Assembly: GCA_028023455.1 (NCBI GenBank)
Contig: JAQFVV010000001.1
Span: 22,457,401 to 22,521,400 of the forward strand
Source: Epiperipatus broadwayi
Taxonomy: Eukaryota > Onychophora > Udeonychophora > Euonychophora > Peripatidae
Length of the DNA: 64,000 bases
Direction of reading: 5' to 3'
Both the position numbers and the translations under genes were made by a program. Each line of letters begins with the position of its first letter. Position 1 is the stretch's first letter. Below, in pieces: positions 53,181 to 64,000 of this stretch. A model generated the notes under the pieces. It was not told where the DNA came from and ran no database searches. It worked only from the letters and a program-made list of their open reading frames with translations.

Positions 53181-54188
53181 ATAAAAGTAGCCTATGTTTT
53201 GCATTATTTTAATTATAAACAAATCTTATATTTTTTTCAAAAACAGATCATTTGCATTTAGAGAAGATTAAAATAATCTTTACTCTATTTTTAAAGATTT
53301 TATTTATTATATTCAACTTGACAAAAACTATAATATTTTATAGGTACGTTCAACAGATTAAAAGTTAATGCAGTTATTGTCATCATTAAATATTTTTTTA
53401 CAATATACAATGTCTTAGTTATTATTTGTATCACAAGTATTTTTTCAAAAAGAAGTTTTTTTATTATAAAATGTAAATATATATATTATCCATACTTTTT
53501 AAGAGCGCCTTTGGTTTAATGGAAGTTTTCAAAATAAAAACTTAACTACAATATAGATAATAACTGAGTTGTGGAAAGGAAGTTAAGTTATATCCCATTT
53601 TAACTACATTCACATCCAATTTTAATTATAGTCTATCAGATAAACTGCATTTGAAAGATTTAGTACATAAGGGGCTTTATTAGATTATTTGATAATCATA
53701 AGTCACCGAGTTGCATGAATATATATGACATTATTATTCTAATATAATATAATTGTTGGTTTATGACAATGACTTGTTCATTCTTATTTTGTATATATAT
53801 TGTATGAATAACACTGAAAAAGATAGTGTAGAATTCCAAGATGAAGCAGTGAATTATTTATCAAAGAAATTCAATCATAGTACTTATTGGAAAGCACAAT
53901 ACTAAGATAGAAATTATCATATTTTGGAGATGTTATAATGCTGATATTTCAACATAAAAAAAAGATGTGATAAAGTTGAAAGAAAAAGAAAAGTTGGTCA
54001 CATATGATATGGATGGATTAATAAAATATTAGAAACCTCAGGGATGTTTCTGCTAGAACTGGATCTCATTGTAAAGAACATAAAGTAATAGAGATGTTTT
54101 TATATATAATGTTGTCAGAATCATTGTAGTCTTTTGGAGAAATCCATTTTATGTTTAATTTGAGTTATCTAATATATGGAATATTTAC
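53181..54188. other. AT-rich sequence, no feature seen
   Basis: No exon or bounded repeat recognised. Confidence 0.4.
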
Positions 54189-54691
54189 ATATAGAGAAGA
54201 AATATTTGAAAACCAGGCACTCTTCAACTATCCACACTATCTCAAGCAACTGATACACATGACCACACACGTGTAGAAAAGATAAATAATCACGAATATA
54301 TGTATTTCATGCTAAACCAGTACTCATCAGTTGGTCCAGATTATCATCTCCCGCACATATATATATAATCAGTGCTCAGTTTTTATTAACATAGCAAATC
54401 TTCATACTTTAATGGACAGGCTTCAATCTACTCTAACCTCCAACTTTTCAGCCAACTATATCATTGAAATCTGTTGATGAGCACTGAATATATATGTGTG
54501 TGGGAGATGATAATCTGGACCAACTGACGAGTGCTGGTTTAGCATGAAATATGTATATTGGTGATTATTTATCTTTTCTACATGTTTGTGGAGGGTGTGG
54601 TCATGTGTATCAGTTAAATGAGATATTGTGGGTAGTTGAAGGGTGCTTGAAAATCTTGGTTCAAATCCCCTATACTTATATAGAGAAGAAA
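54189..54691. mobile_element. R2 fold-back element with a 14-bp target duplication
   Basis: The element proper is 54203-54677, flanked on both sides by ATATAGAGAAGAAA (54189-54202 and 54678-54691), a perfect 14-bp direct repeat. The element is an inverted repeat: the left arm contains ACACATGACCACACACGTGT and CCAGTACTCATCAGTTGGTC; the right arm contains GACCAACTGACGAGTGCTGG and GGTGTGGTCATGTGTATCAG. Arms are about 185 bp around a spacer of about 85 bp. The right end GGTTCAAATCCCC equals a pol III B box. A 14-bp duplication is the size made by LINE machinery, not by most cut-and-paste transposases. Confidence 0.75.
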
Positions 54692-56350
54692 GAATATTTA
54701 TAAAAATTATTAACTTTTAATTTGTTTATAATGCTTTTTTTAAAAAACTTGTATATAAAATTCTGCTAGTCATGTTAGTGTCATTTATATCGCTATTAAT
54801 AATAATAAAAGATATGCATTAAATATCTTAATGTATATTTTGTGTAATTTCTAAAAATGCAAATGATTATGATAAATTATTAAAATAAATTGAGTTCATT
54901 TATATAATTCAATACATCATTTTTCCAATTTACTTAATTTCCAGTTTACTACCTAATAAATATGTGTGCATATATATTGTTTAGACAGAAAAATCCTTTA
55001 AAGAAATGTGGATCCATCCATGCTGAAAACAATAGCTTTAATAGATTATATTATAGTTAGGAGTCAGAGTACAGGAAAAGTTCAGATTATTAGATAGATT
55101 ATATATTAGTATGCTTAAATGGCATTTGGTCAAAAAAAAGGTCGAGAACCACTGGCCTAATGTATATAAGTAAATTAAACAGAAGCATATAACCTCTGAC
55201 AGCTAAAAATGATCACTCATATATCAATAAACTTCATGTTAATATTACTTTCAAAGTGAAAATATCTCTTCACTTTATAATATTTAACAATGATTTCAGA
55301 GTGATGTACACTACTTAAAATGTGGCTATATGTATATGAAATATTGTGGAAGTTAACTATAGACATGCACTCTCACATCAACGAATGTTTTAAATGCTTA
55401 AGTGATCCACATATGCTTAGAACTTATTCTATAAATAAACCAATATTTATTGACCATATTTGAATTGAAAGCTTGAACTTATTGCTAGACTAATTTTTAA
55501 ATTGACATATTACTTGCATATGTTGAAATTATATATCACAGAGAAGAGAAAGTTTATTTTTAACAACCTGCAAACTGAACTTTATTAGTTGGTATAGTGT
55601 ATGTGTGAAGATTAGTTGGTTTTTGCAATACTTCATAAGCGTATAAATCACTATATTATACATATTATTACATATATGTGTGTATTTGTTGCATCTTACT
55701 CTTAATAGCATGATTGTTTCTGCCTTTTATTACCACATTAAATACCTTTGACATCTTTGTATCATTTAATATATTATATGTTAGCAAACCAGTAGAGATT
55801 CCTGGGCAAAGGATCCTATTAAAATTTTGAAAATTGTTTGATAATTGCGATATAAATATTTGTTTAGTATCTGTGTTTTTTATCTATAAATCTTTTTTTT
55901 TTTGAAATAGCATAAACCTGAAGTCTTAATTTAATATTTTCTATAGAATCTAGATAAAAGTTATTAAATATATAATTATTTTTTAAATGTTTTGTTTAGG
56001 TTTATCTCTGGAAACCGAAACATGAATAAATTTTCATATCAGAGATTATTTATTTTTAGTTTATTTCTTAGCTAGTGATTATATCAGGGATTGTTATAAT
56101 TTTTCTGCCTCTTGAACTTCTTAGAATACAATTTATTCTGAATCTATTATTTTACAAGGGACCAAAAAAATATATAAAAAAAAACTATATGAAAAAATAT
56201 GATAGAACATAAATCTATTAAAAATTAAAGATAAGTAGCATTTTAATGATTATTCACTATAAATACTGCACACATAAGTAATACAAATCGGTACTGTAAT
56301 TCAAACTAATTCTACATTTATTGTCCATATATATGTGTGTGTTTGTGTAT
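54692..56350. other. AT-rich sequence with one orphan hAT-like end
   Basis: GGTCGAGAACCACTG at 55140-55154 is the reverse complement of CAGTGGTTCTCGACC, a common hAT terminal sequence. The partner end is not found nearby, so this is a truncated remnant at best. No gene. Confidence 0.4.
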
Positions 56351-58211
56351 TGTAATGGTATTCATATATGCCATTACATTACTGACAATAAAAAAGTAAA
56401 AAGAATGATAAATAAAATCGCTCTCAAGTAGAATTGTAAAAATATTAATAAAAACTTTATTTAAACCAAGATATATGTAATTGCACAGATGGAAAACTAT
56501 TAAATAATTACTTAAAAGTAAGTTAAAATCTAAAGATAAAAGTTTATTTTAAAGGAATGTAAAAGAAAATAAAAGCTGTTAAACATTTTCTGTTTTACAA
56601 ATTATTTTTAATTTCGTTTTCTATTTAGAAATTATTTTAATTAGAATGGAAATGATTTTTTTTAATTAAATGAAATGATATAATAGCAAACAAGCCCTTG
56701 AGAACATTCAACCAATCAGTCAGATAAGAGATCAATTAAAAAAAAAAATTCCTAGTAATAAAATCTGCTCCCGCTCAAAAAGTGAACTGCCCAATAAATG
56801 ATGCAAATGAACACACAGTCCATGGAAAAAATCATTATTGCCAATAAGATCAGTGCGAAGCCAGGCAAGATCGATCCTGGAATTTGATGATAAGAAAATC
56901 AAAACAATATAAAAGGGAAGAAAAGAAAACTTTGGCCCAATAGAGTTATGTTCTTTGATATTGTTCTCATTAATTACATAATTTAATCATATTTACATTA
57001 TTGCGGACCTCAAAAATGTAAGGGTCACGCAATAAATTAGTTTCTCGGATTTGCACCAGCTGAAGCAACCTCCAGAGTTATGATTCCTGAAAAGCAACAA
57101 ACAATGGACTGGTCTTTTTGAAAACAATATTGATATGAAATGACATCAATTGGAGTTGTGTGACACATCATAGACCGCCAAGATGGACTTCAAATAAGCC
57201 TACAGACATGGAAAGTATGAACTTCATAATCTAAAAAATAAGAACTTTTCAAATATTCTATCTAAACAGTATCTAACTCATGAAGTCTTTTATCTGATTA
57301 AGCAGAAATTATTTATTCTATTTTTCTTTTAATATGTTTGCTATTATTATTATTTCCATTCTCATAATTTCTTTTAAATTAATAATTTAAAAATAAGCGT
57401 AAATGTCTGCATAAATTTGTAAAATTATATTAGTTTAAGTGTAAATTTTGGCTGTTTGTTTTGTAGTTGAATTGGTGCTGGTGAAGGAATGTCCGGGTGT
57501 TTTATGTCACTGTAATATGGGGAGGCACATTGGATTCTCATTTCCTTGTGCCGTATTAGCATACAGGGCATAGTACACAACTGAATGCATAGCCGAAAAG
57601 TGTAGCCATCACGTTGCCAATGGTTGTAGACTTATTTTCTATGCCATTGATCTCCTTACACTCTGGTTGGTGATAATAAGATAGCAAAGACCGCAATCCC
57701 CCATTATGGAGCATGTCTAATATATATTCCAAATGATTACCTCGCCAGACAAATGCACATTCCTGTACTGGACAGGGCCATTCTTCCTTTAATGATGTCA
57801 TGCTACAGATGCACATTCCTGTCAGCATGGTCCTTTTATGCTAACATCCTCATTTTGCATTGATCACATCGGTATATCAGTAAGCTGGCCTTGATTTGGA
57901 CGCGAACTTGTAACCTGGAGTTAAAAGAATCGAGTATATGAATGTGTAATCTATGTAGTGTATTTATGTTTAACAAAGTATTAAAATTGTGTTAAATATA
58001 TTAAATACATCTGTGCATATTCTTAAATTAAATTTACTCTGTATTTCTTCGTAATAATAAAAATGTTTTGTTTAATTAATTTTGGCAATAGCTTATTTTT
58101 AAATAGACATCATGATATGATAAGCTCAGCTCTTCCAAGAATTAGCGAGTGGGGCTTTCGGTTCGATAAAAGTTTAACCTCACCCATATGTATCTGCCGC
58201 CTTTATAAATT
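56351..58211 (+). repeat. LTR-like repeat family P, copy c
   Basis: About 1.86 kb. Starts TGTAATGGTATTCATATATG CCATTACA (a 28-bp palindrome). Contains GCCAGGCAAGATCGATCCTG, TATAAAAG (about 56910), TTTGCACCAGCTGAAG, CCGCAATCCCC and, near the end, GGCTTTCGGTTCGATAAAAG and TATCTGCCGCC. Copy d is its inverted partner. TATA and polyadenylation-like signals in this order are as in an LTR. Confidence 0.68.
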
Positions 58212-58375
58212 TTTTAGGTTCAAATAGCCTAGTGGCGCCCTAGTATGACAGATAGGGTTGTGAGGTTGAATCAACTATTATAATATATTTAAGGAACAAT
58301 ACATATTTTAGTAAAATAATTATGCATGTCTAAAAAAGTCAAGAGTTAATATTATTTGGGTACAGTCATTTGATT
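58212..58375 (+). repeat. tRNA-like or primer-site-like leader, copy 2
   Basis: GGTTCAAATAGCCTAGTGGC GCCC, then GTTGTGAGGTTGAATCAACT and TTTAGTAAAATAATTATGCA. TAGCCTAGTGG fits the A-box consensus and AGGTTGAATCAACT weakly the B box; alternatively AGTGGCGCCC after the LTR-like arm is a primer-binding site. A close copy lies at 61997-62175 with no LTR of the same orientation before it. Confidence 0.5.
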
Positions 58376-59092
58376 TTTTAAAAAATTAATCTGCTGTACA
58401 GGGTGCCACTAGGCTATTGGAACCATATTAGTAAAGGGGTTTTAGATTATTTAGAGAAAGTACAAAGAGAAGTAGGAAGACATACATTAGATGCTGAGGG
58501 GTGGACAGCAAAGGAGGCAGTTCAAGGAGAAATGGGATGGTTAAGTTTTTATACGAGAGATGCAAGTAAAATGAAAATGTTTGGTAGGTTGCAGTTTATG
58601 GATAGTAAAAGAATAGCCAAAATAGTGTTTAATTGGGTTATGAGTAAAGGGCAAGATTTGGATAAAGAATTTACATCAGTATACTTGTATAAAGGGTGGA
58701 ATGATTGTGTTAGGAGGATTGTTGAGTGTTATAGTGGTAAGGAATGGGATAAAAGAATAGATGCATTAATAAAGAATAGGGAGTTGGAGAGATGGAGAAC
58801 TAGTATGGAGGGTAAGAAGAGTTTAAATATATATAAAAGTAAACGGAACATTGGGTGTGAGTTAATTTATGATAATAGTAAGGAAAATACTTTATTGTTT
58901 AAGGCTCGAATGGGTTCTTTAGCAACAAGAGAATATACATGTAAATGGAAAAATATGGGTGATTTAGTGTGCAAATTGTGTAAGGAAGATATAGAAAATA
59001 TTAGGCATCTGTTGATTGAATGTAAATGCTTGAAAGCAGAAAGGGTACAAATAATGAAGTTATGGGCAAATAAATATGAACAAAGTGATTAA
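58338..59092 (+). pseudogene. LINE 3' fragment, first unit of a tandem duplication
   Basis: The open frame 58403-59092 (229 codons) matches the C-terminal part of the LINE at 50190 onward: ISKGVLDYLEKVQREVGRHT, KGWNDCVRRIVECYS and the zinc-binding CKLCKEDIENIRHLLIEC. It starts inside a reversed leader-like sequence (GTGCCACTAGGCTATTGGAA CC, the reverse complement of the tRNA-like motif), so its first residues are not LINE-derived. Compared with the second unit it lacks about 14 codons after WVMSKGQ. Not a functional gene. Confidence 0.75.
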
Positions 59093-60106
59093 GTCAAGAG
59101 TTAATATTATTTGTGTACAGTCATTTGATTTTTAAAAAAAATTAATCTGCTGTACCAGGGTGCCACTAGGCTATTGGAACCATATTAGTAAAGGGGTTTT
59201 AGATTATTTAGAGAAAGTACAAAGAGAAGTAGGAAGACATGCATTAGATGCTGAGGTGTGGACAGCAAAGGAGGCAATTCAAGGAGAAATGGGATGGTTA
59301 AGTTTTTATATGAGAGATGCAAGTAAAATGAAAATGTTTGGTAGATTGCAGTTTATGGATAGTATAAGAATAGCCAAAATAGTGTTTAATTGGGTTATGC
59401 GTAAAGGGCAGGTAACAAGATGGGTGAGAAATGTAATGCGGTATGCAAAAGATGTGGATAAAGAATTTACATCAGTATACTTGTATAAAAGATGGAATGA
59501 TTGTGTTAGGAGGATTGTTGAGTGTTATAGTGATAAGGAATGGGTTAAAAGAATAGATGCATTAATAAAGAATAGGGAGTTGGAGAGATGGAGAACTAGT
59601 ATGGAGGTAAGAAGAGTTTTAATATATATAAAAGTAAACGGAACATTGGGTGTGAGTTAATTTATGATAATAGTAAGGAAAATAGTTTATTGTTTAAGGC
59701 TCGAATGGGATCTTTAGCAACAAGAGAATATACATGTAAATGGAAAAATATGGGTGTTTTAGTGTGCAAATTGTGTAAGAAAGGTATAGAAAATATTAGG
59801 CATCTGTTGATTGAAGGTAAATGCTTGAAAGCAGAAAGGGTACAAATAATGAAGTTATGGGAAAATAAATATGAACAAAGTGATTATACAGAAATGCTGG
59901 GTTTAGGAAAAAAATAAAGGGGGATTTAGATATAAAGGCTATAGAGTTGACAAAGATTATGTTGTGGAAATGGGATGAAGCAGATTATGGGAAAGCTTAG
60001 AGTGAGGAATGGAAGGGGAAAATAAAGTGGCTAGCAGGTTTCTTTGGGCATAGTTGCTTAGAGATTCAGATTCCTGACTCTGTTTAAGGAGAAGTCACAT
60101 CACAGA
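59093..60106 (+). pseudogene. LINE 3' fragment, second unit and LINE 3' end
   Basis: Repeats the first unit from GTCAAGAGTTAATATTATTT onward (755-bp offset). Frame 59160-59660 keeps the segment missing from unit one (VTRWVRNVMRYAKD), then a frame change near 59610 and a second frame 59690-59917 with CKLCKKGIENIRHLLIEGKC, in which the last Cys of the zinc motif has become Gly. The LINE 3' untranslated part runs on to about 60106, with the GATTCCTGACTCTG block also present at 51140 as GATTCCTGACTTCG. Confidence 0.75.
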
Positions 60107-61996
60107 AAATTTATATAGTAGGCTAATACGCATGGGAAAGGTTAGTCTTTTATTGAACCGAAAGCCCCAGTCACCAACTCAGGGAGAAGCTGAGCTTAAA
60201 ATATCATTCTGAATATTAAAATTTCTAATTCTTAATTTTAATATTAATAAAATATAAAAATAAATTACTGCCAAAATTAATTCAGCAAAACATTTTATTA
60301 TGCACACACACACACATTAAAAGGAAAATTCTGAAAATTAAATTAACTAGTAACTATGTTTAATTATATGCACAGATGGAAGCATTTAATAGATTTTACA
60401 ATTTTAATATTTTACTAAGCGTGAATATGCTACATAGATTACACATATAACCAACCCAATCCCTTTTAACCTTAGGCTAAAATCTTGTGTTTAAACCAAC
60501 ACTAGTTACTGATATACCAATGTGACCAATGCAAAAAGAGATTATTAGCATAACACAATCAATCATGCTAACAGGACTTTACATCTATAGCATGATATCA
60601 TTTGAGAAATAAAGAATCATTGTGGGAAGGATTGAGCATCTTTCCCATGATCATTAATAAATTTCACCAATAGACAGAAACGATCCACTGCCTAATTAGT
60701 GATACAAAAACGAAATTATTTGAAATATATTTAAAGAGTTGATCTGTAAATAGGGATGGTAGTCTTTGCCAGCTTACTGTCCCAACCAGAGCATAAGAAA
60801 ATCAATGGCCTAGGAAATATGTCTACGACCATTGACAACGTGATGACTACACTTTTGGGCCATACATTCAGGTGGGTATTATGCCCTGTATGTTAATGTG
60901 GTACAAGGAAACAAGTATCCAATGCTGCTACTCAGATTAAATTGGCATAAAACAGCTTTACATCTATCCACCAGCACCAATTTAACTATGAAACAATTAG
61001 CCCAAAAATTAACATGCCTTAAACTAACCTAAGCTTATAGATCTATGCAGTCATTGCCTATTTTCAAATAATTAATTTAAAAGAAATTTATGAGAATGGA
61101 AATGATAATAAAACAAACATATTAAAAGAAAATAATTTAAATTTCTGCTTAATTAGATAACAGACTTTATGGGTTAGGTACCATTTAGATTTAAGTATTT
61201 GAAAAGTTCTTAGATTATTAAAGTTCATACTTCCCATGGCTGTACATTTATTTAAAGTCCGTCTTGGTAATCCATGATGCATCGTACAATTCAAAGTTCT
61301 TTCCATTTCATATTGTTCTAGGTGGGGACAAGTCCGTTGCTGGCCAGTTTCTGGAAACCATCATACTCTGGAAGCCACCTCAGCTGGTGCAAATGCAGGA
61401 AACATAATTTATTGCGTAACCCCTACATGTTGGAGATCTGCAATACACTTATAAATATATTAAAATAACATACAATCAGCAAGAGCAATCTCAATTTCAA
61501 CTTCAAAGTTTTCTTTTTATATCTTTTGGAATTCTTATCAAATTCTAGGATCGATCTTGCCTGGCTTGGCGCTGTTCTTATTGGCTATGATGACTTCTTT
61601 CTGTGGACCATGTGTTTATTTCCATTGTTATTGGTCATCTTTCTTTAGAGTGGGAACTCAAAATTTTATCACTAGTATTTTTTTTTAAATTTATCTCTTA
61701 TCTGACTTTATGCCCAAGGGTCTGTTTGCTATTACATCAATATAGAAAATCATTTCCATTCTAAGATTAAAATAACTAATTAACAGCTTTTTTTTTTTAT
61801 TCTTTTATATTAAAACAATCTTGTTTTTTAGATTTCAAACTTTAAATAATTATATAGTTTGCCATCTGTCCATTATATATATTAATTTAAATAAAATTAT
61901 TATCTTATTTTATATATATCTCTACTTGAGGGTGATTTTATAATTTTTCAATTTTTATTTGAAAGTAATGTAACGGCATATATTTATACTGTTACA
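60107..61996 (-). repeat. LTR-like repeat family P, copy d
   Basis: About 1.89 kb, inverted relative to copy c and ending on the plus strand in TATACTGTTACA. Shared blocks in reverse complement: GCCAGGCAAGATCGATCCTA, TTTGCACCAGCTGAGG, GGTTCAATAAAAGACTAACC (polyadenylation-like) and CTACTATATAAATTTTC. An open frame at 61088-61306 on the minus strand has no recognisable product. Confidence 0.68.
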
Positions 61997-62175
61997 ATAA
62001 ATTTTCTAGGTTCGAATAGCCCAGTGGCGCACTAGTATGGCAGATAGTATTGTGAGGTTGAGTCGACTGTTATAATATATATAAGGAACAATACATATTT
62101 TAGTAAAATAATTATGCAAGTCTAAAAAAATCAAAGTTAATATTATTTGTGTACAGTCATTTGATTTTTTTTAAA
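61997..62175 (+). repeat. tRNA-like or primer-site-like leader, copy 3
   Basis: ATAAATTTTCTAGGTTCGAA TAGCCCAGTGGCGC, then GTGAGGTTGAGTCGACTG and GTACAGTCATTTGATTTTTT, collinear with 58205-58375. TAGCCCAGTGG matches the A-box consensus exactly. Confidence 0.5.
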
Positions 62176-63200
62176 AATTAATCATGTTTAATAATTAATT
62201 TATTATAAAAGTAATTTTTTAAAAAATGCATTTATTTGTTTATAAATTTTCCAGCTTCAATCATTTGTGAAAATGTTAAAGAATTAATAAAATATTACAA
62301 ACAGACAAAAACTTTTTCTAATAGAAAATTGTAACAAAAAAAATTTTTTTTTTTTTAAAGTTATAGGAAAATGAGATGTCAATGAAGTTAAATCTCATCT
62401 AAAATATATAAAAAAAAAAAAAAAAGTAAAAGAAACTCTGAAGTTAAAAGAGAGAGAATACATCATGATTGTTATTACTATTTTTTAGTAAAATAAAAAT
62501 GATGGTTTAAATTATATATAAAAAAAACTATCCATGTGGATAAATATTGCATTGGAATCATTTTATCTACAATAGATGCCTATATCAATTTTAAACATGA
62601 TGAATCCATATTTGTGTAACATGTATTTCTATAGCTCTGAATTTGAAACCAAAGAGTGGATACTGAAAAATGATATGTAAATTTTTTAGAATTTACTTTA
62701 ATCAGAATCATAGTTTATGCATTAAATTGTTCCTTCAGTTGTAACAAGCAGTGAGTGAAAAGGACAAAGATATAATCAGTGCAAGCTAATGGCTTTACTC
62801 CTACAGGGAATTTTCCATTGGTTTGGAGAAATAGAACAATTCTTTGAATATTATGTAGTTTAAAATTCAGATAAATAATGAGTAAATGGTTACTGGAACT
62901 AAAACATTTATATCTGCTAATAGATCTGACAGTAATTTTCACTTTTTGTATATCTTGTAGAATTGTTCATTTTAAAATATTGAACAAATCTGATAATCTA
63001 AGAAATCAATATATTAATAAATCTACAATGATGGGATTTGAAGGATAAATTATTGGTTGAATCAATCTTACCATCGGTCATTGACCAATTTATCAGAAAT
63101 TGGTTTGAAACTAAAAAAGACAAAATATAGAGATATTTTGTGTACCATAGTTGTCTAGACTTTTTATAGAAAGCATTTAATAAATTCTTTAGGATAGTAT
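62176..63200. other. AT-rich sequence, no feature seen
   Basis: Long A and T runs at 62335-62425. No exon, RNA or bounded repeat recognised. Confidence 0.4.
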
Positions 63201-63218
63201 ATAACTGAAAGCATATAG

Positions 63219-64000
63219 GGGATTTGAACAGACTTTCAAACTTTCTTCAACTATTCAGTCTATTTCATACAACTGATACACATGAAAAAAATAAATGATC
63301 TCCAATATACATATTTTCATGCTGAACCAGTACTTATCAGTTGATCTGGATCATCATCTCCCACACACATATATAATCAATGCTCAGTTTATATTAGGAT
63401 AGCAAATCTTCAAACTTTAATAGGCAGGTTTCAATCTACTCCCCCCTCCAATTCTTCAGCCATTCATACTATTGAAAAACTGATGATGAAATGCCCAAAT
63501 CTCTTATGGATTCCAATATTATTGTCATTTCATATTGACATTAAGTCACTCTGACTCCTTATGTATAGAACTTTGTCCATTTAAATATATGGATGGGCAG
63601 GATACATGTATATGGACATGTGTGTGTTGTATGAGATGGAGTTGTGAGAGATGAAAGAAGCTAGAAAATCTGTTCAAATCCCCTATACTGCATCTAAATT
63701 ACAAGTATATAAATTTTGTATTCAAATATTACCAATTCAGCCTGTATCCTGCCCATCCCTCTTCTCTGTATTTAAATGGACATGGTCTTATACTTGAGGT
63801 CAGAGTGACTTAAAGTCAACATGGGCATGACAATAATTTTGGCATCAATGAAGGATTTGGGCATTTCATCAGCAGATTTTCAATGGTATGGATAGTTCAG
63901 CATGAAATATTTATATTGGAGATCATTTATTGTTTTCATATGTGTGAAATCATATTTGTAGGTTGTATGAGATAGAGTAGATAACCGAAAGGAGCTTGAA
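63219..64000. mobile_element. R2-related large palindrome, cut by the window edge
   Basis: The left part repeats R2: AACTGATACACATGA, CCAGTACTTATCAGTTGATC, CATCATCTCCCACACACATA. The right part mirrors it: AGTCACTCTGACTCC against GGTCAGAGTGACTTA, ATGGATGGGCAGGATAC against GTATCCTGCCCATCC, AAATGCCCAAATC against GATTTGGGCATTTC, and TTCAGCATGAAATATTTATA at 63898. Arms are near 390 bp. The GGGGATTTGAAC / GTTCAAATCCCC pair (63219 and 63671) marks inner or nested ends. Confidence 0.65.

Noticed and set aside
57556-57828. Minus-strand open frame of 90 codons with several Cys
   Set aside because: It lies inside LTR-like copy c and is not kept open in copies b and d.
62230-62340. Candidate last DCLK exon after TTTTCCAG
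   Set aside because: The translation hits stops within about ten codons and does not resemble the DCLK tail.

Overview
The window is eukaryotic, from an animal nuclear genome: strongly AT-rich, with GT..AG introns, LTR and non-LTR retrotransposons, MITE-like DNA elements and a tRNA-derived repeat. The species cannot be named from the sequence; a large-genome invertebrate is the best reading. No bacterial feature, CRISPR array or operon is present.

One host gene is recognisable. Seven plus-strand exons between 7287 and 36551 encode about 238 contiguous residues of a doublecortin-like kinase (DCLK1/2 type) catalytic domain, from the beta-3 lysine to the last helix. The exon with the glycine-rich loop lies upstream of base 1, and no C-terminal exon was found in the 27 kb after 36551. 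All junctions are canonical and the frame is intact, so this looks like a functional gene in which about 2% of the sequence is exon.

The rest is transposon-derived or featureless AT-rich sequence. Region by region: (1) 1-7286, upstream intron, with an old LTR element (1699-5870) and a TTAA-flanked hairpin element. (2) 7345-20294, introns with a full-length, recently inserted Ty3/gypsy element (8951-13587) whose pol is broken, and a hAT-type element (16617-17316) carrying a nested mini-element. (3) 20442-36470, introns with a fold-back repeat family (R1), a 1.07-kb transposon with a perfect 8-bp target duplication (29230-30294), a tRNA-Val-like sequence (30803-30874) and a minisatellite in a possible solo LTR (34991-35798). 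(4) 36552-46560, R1 copies, a decayed minus-strand gag, and long LTR-like repeats whose ends carry a conserved palindrome. (5) 46561-51186, a decayed LINE inserted into an R1 copy, with an SGNH-esterase-like ORF1, an endonuclease and a reverse transcriptase. (6) 51706-53172, a second copy of the 8-bp-TSD transposon family. (7) 54.2-64.0 kb, fold-back elements (R2), two opposed LTR-like arms flanking a tandem duplication of a LINE 3' fragment, and the start of another large palindrome at the window edge.

Only the kinase is a host gene, so there is no pathway to assemble. The transposon proteins explain the repeat content: LTR and LINE reverse transcriptases for the retroelements, and unseen transposases elsewhere in the genome for the non-autonomous DNA elements.
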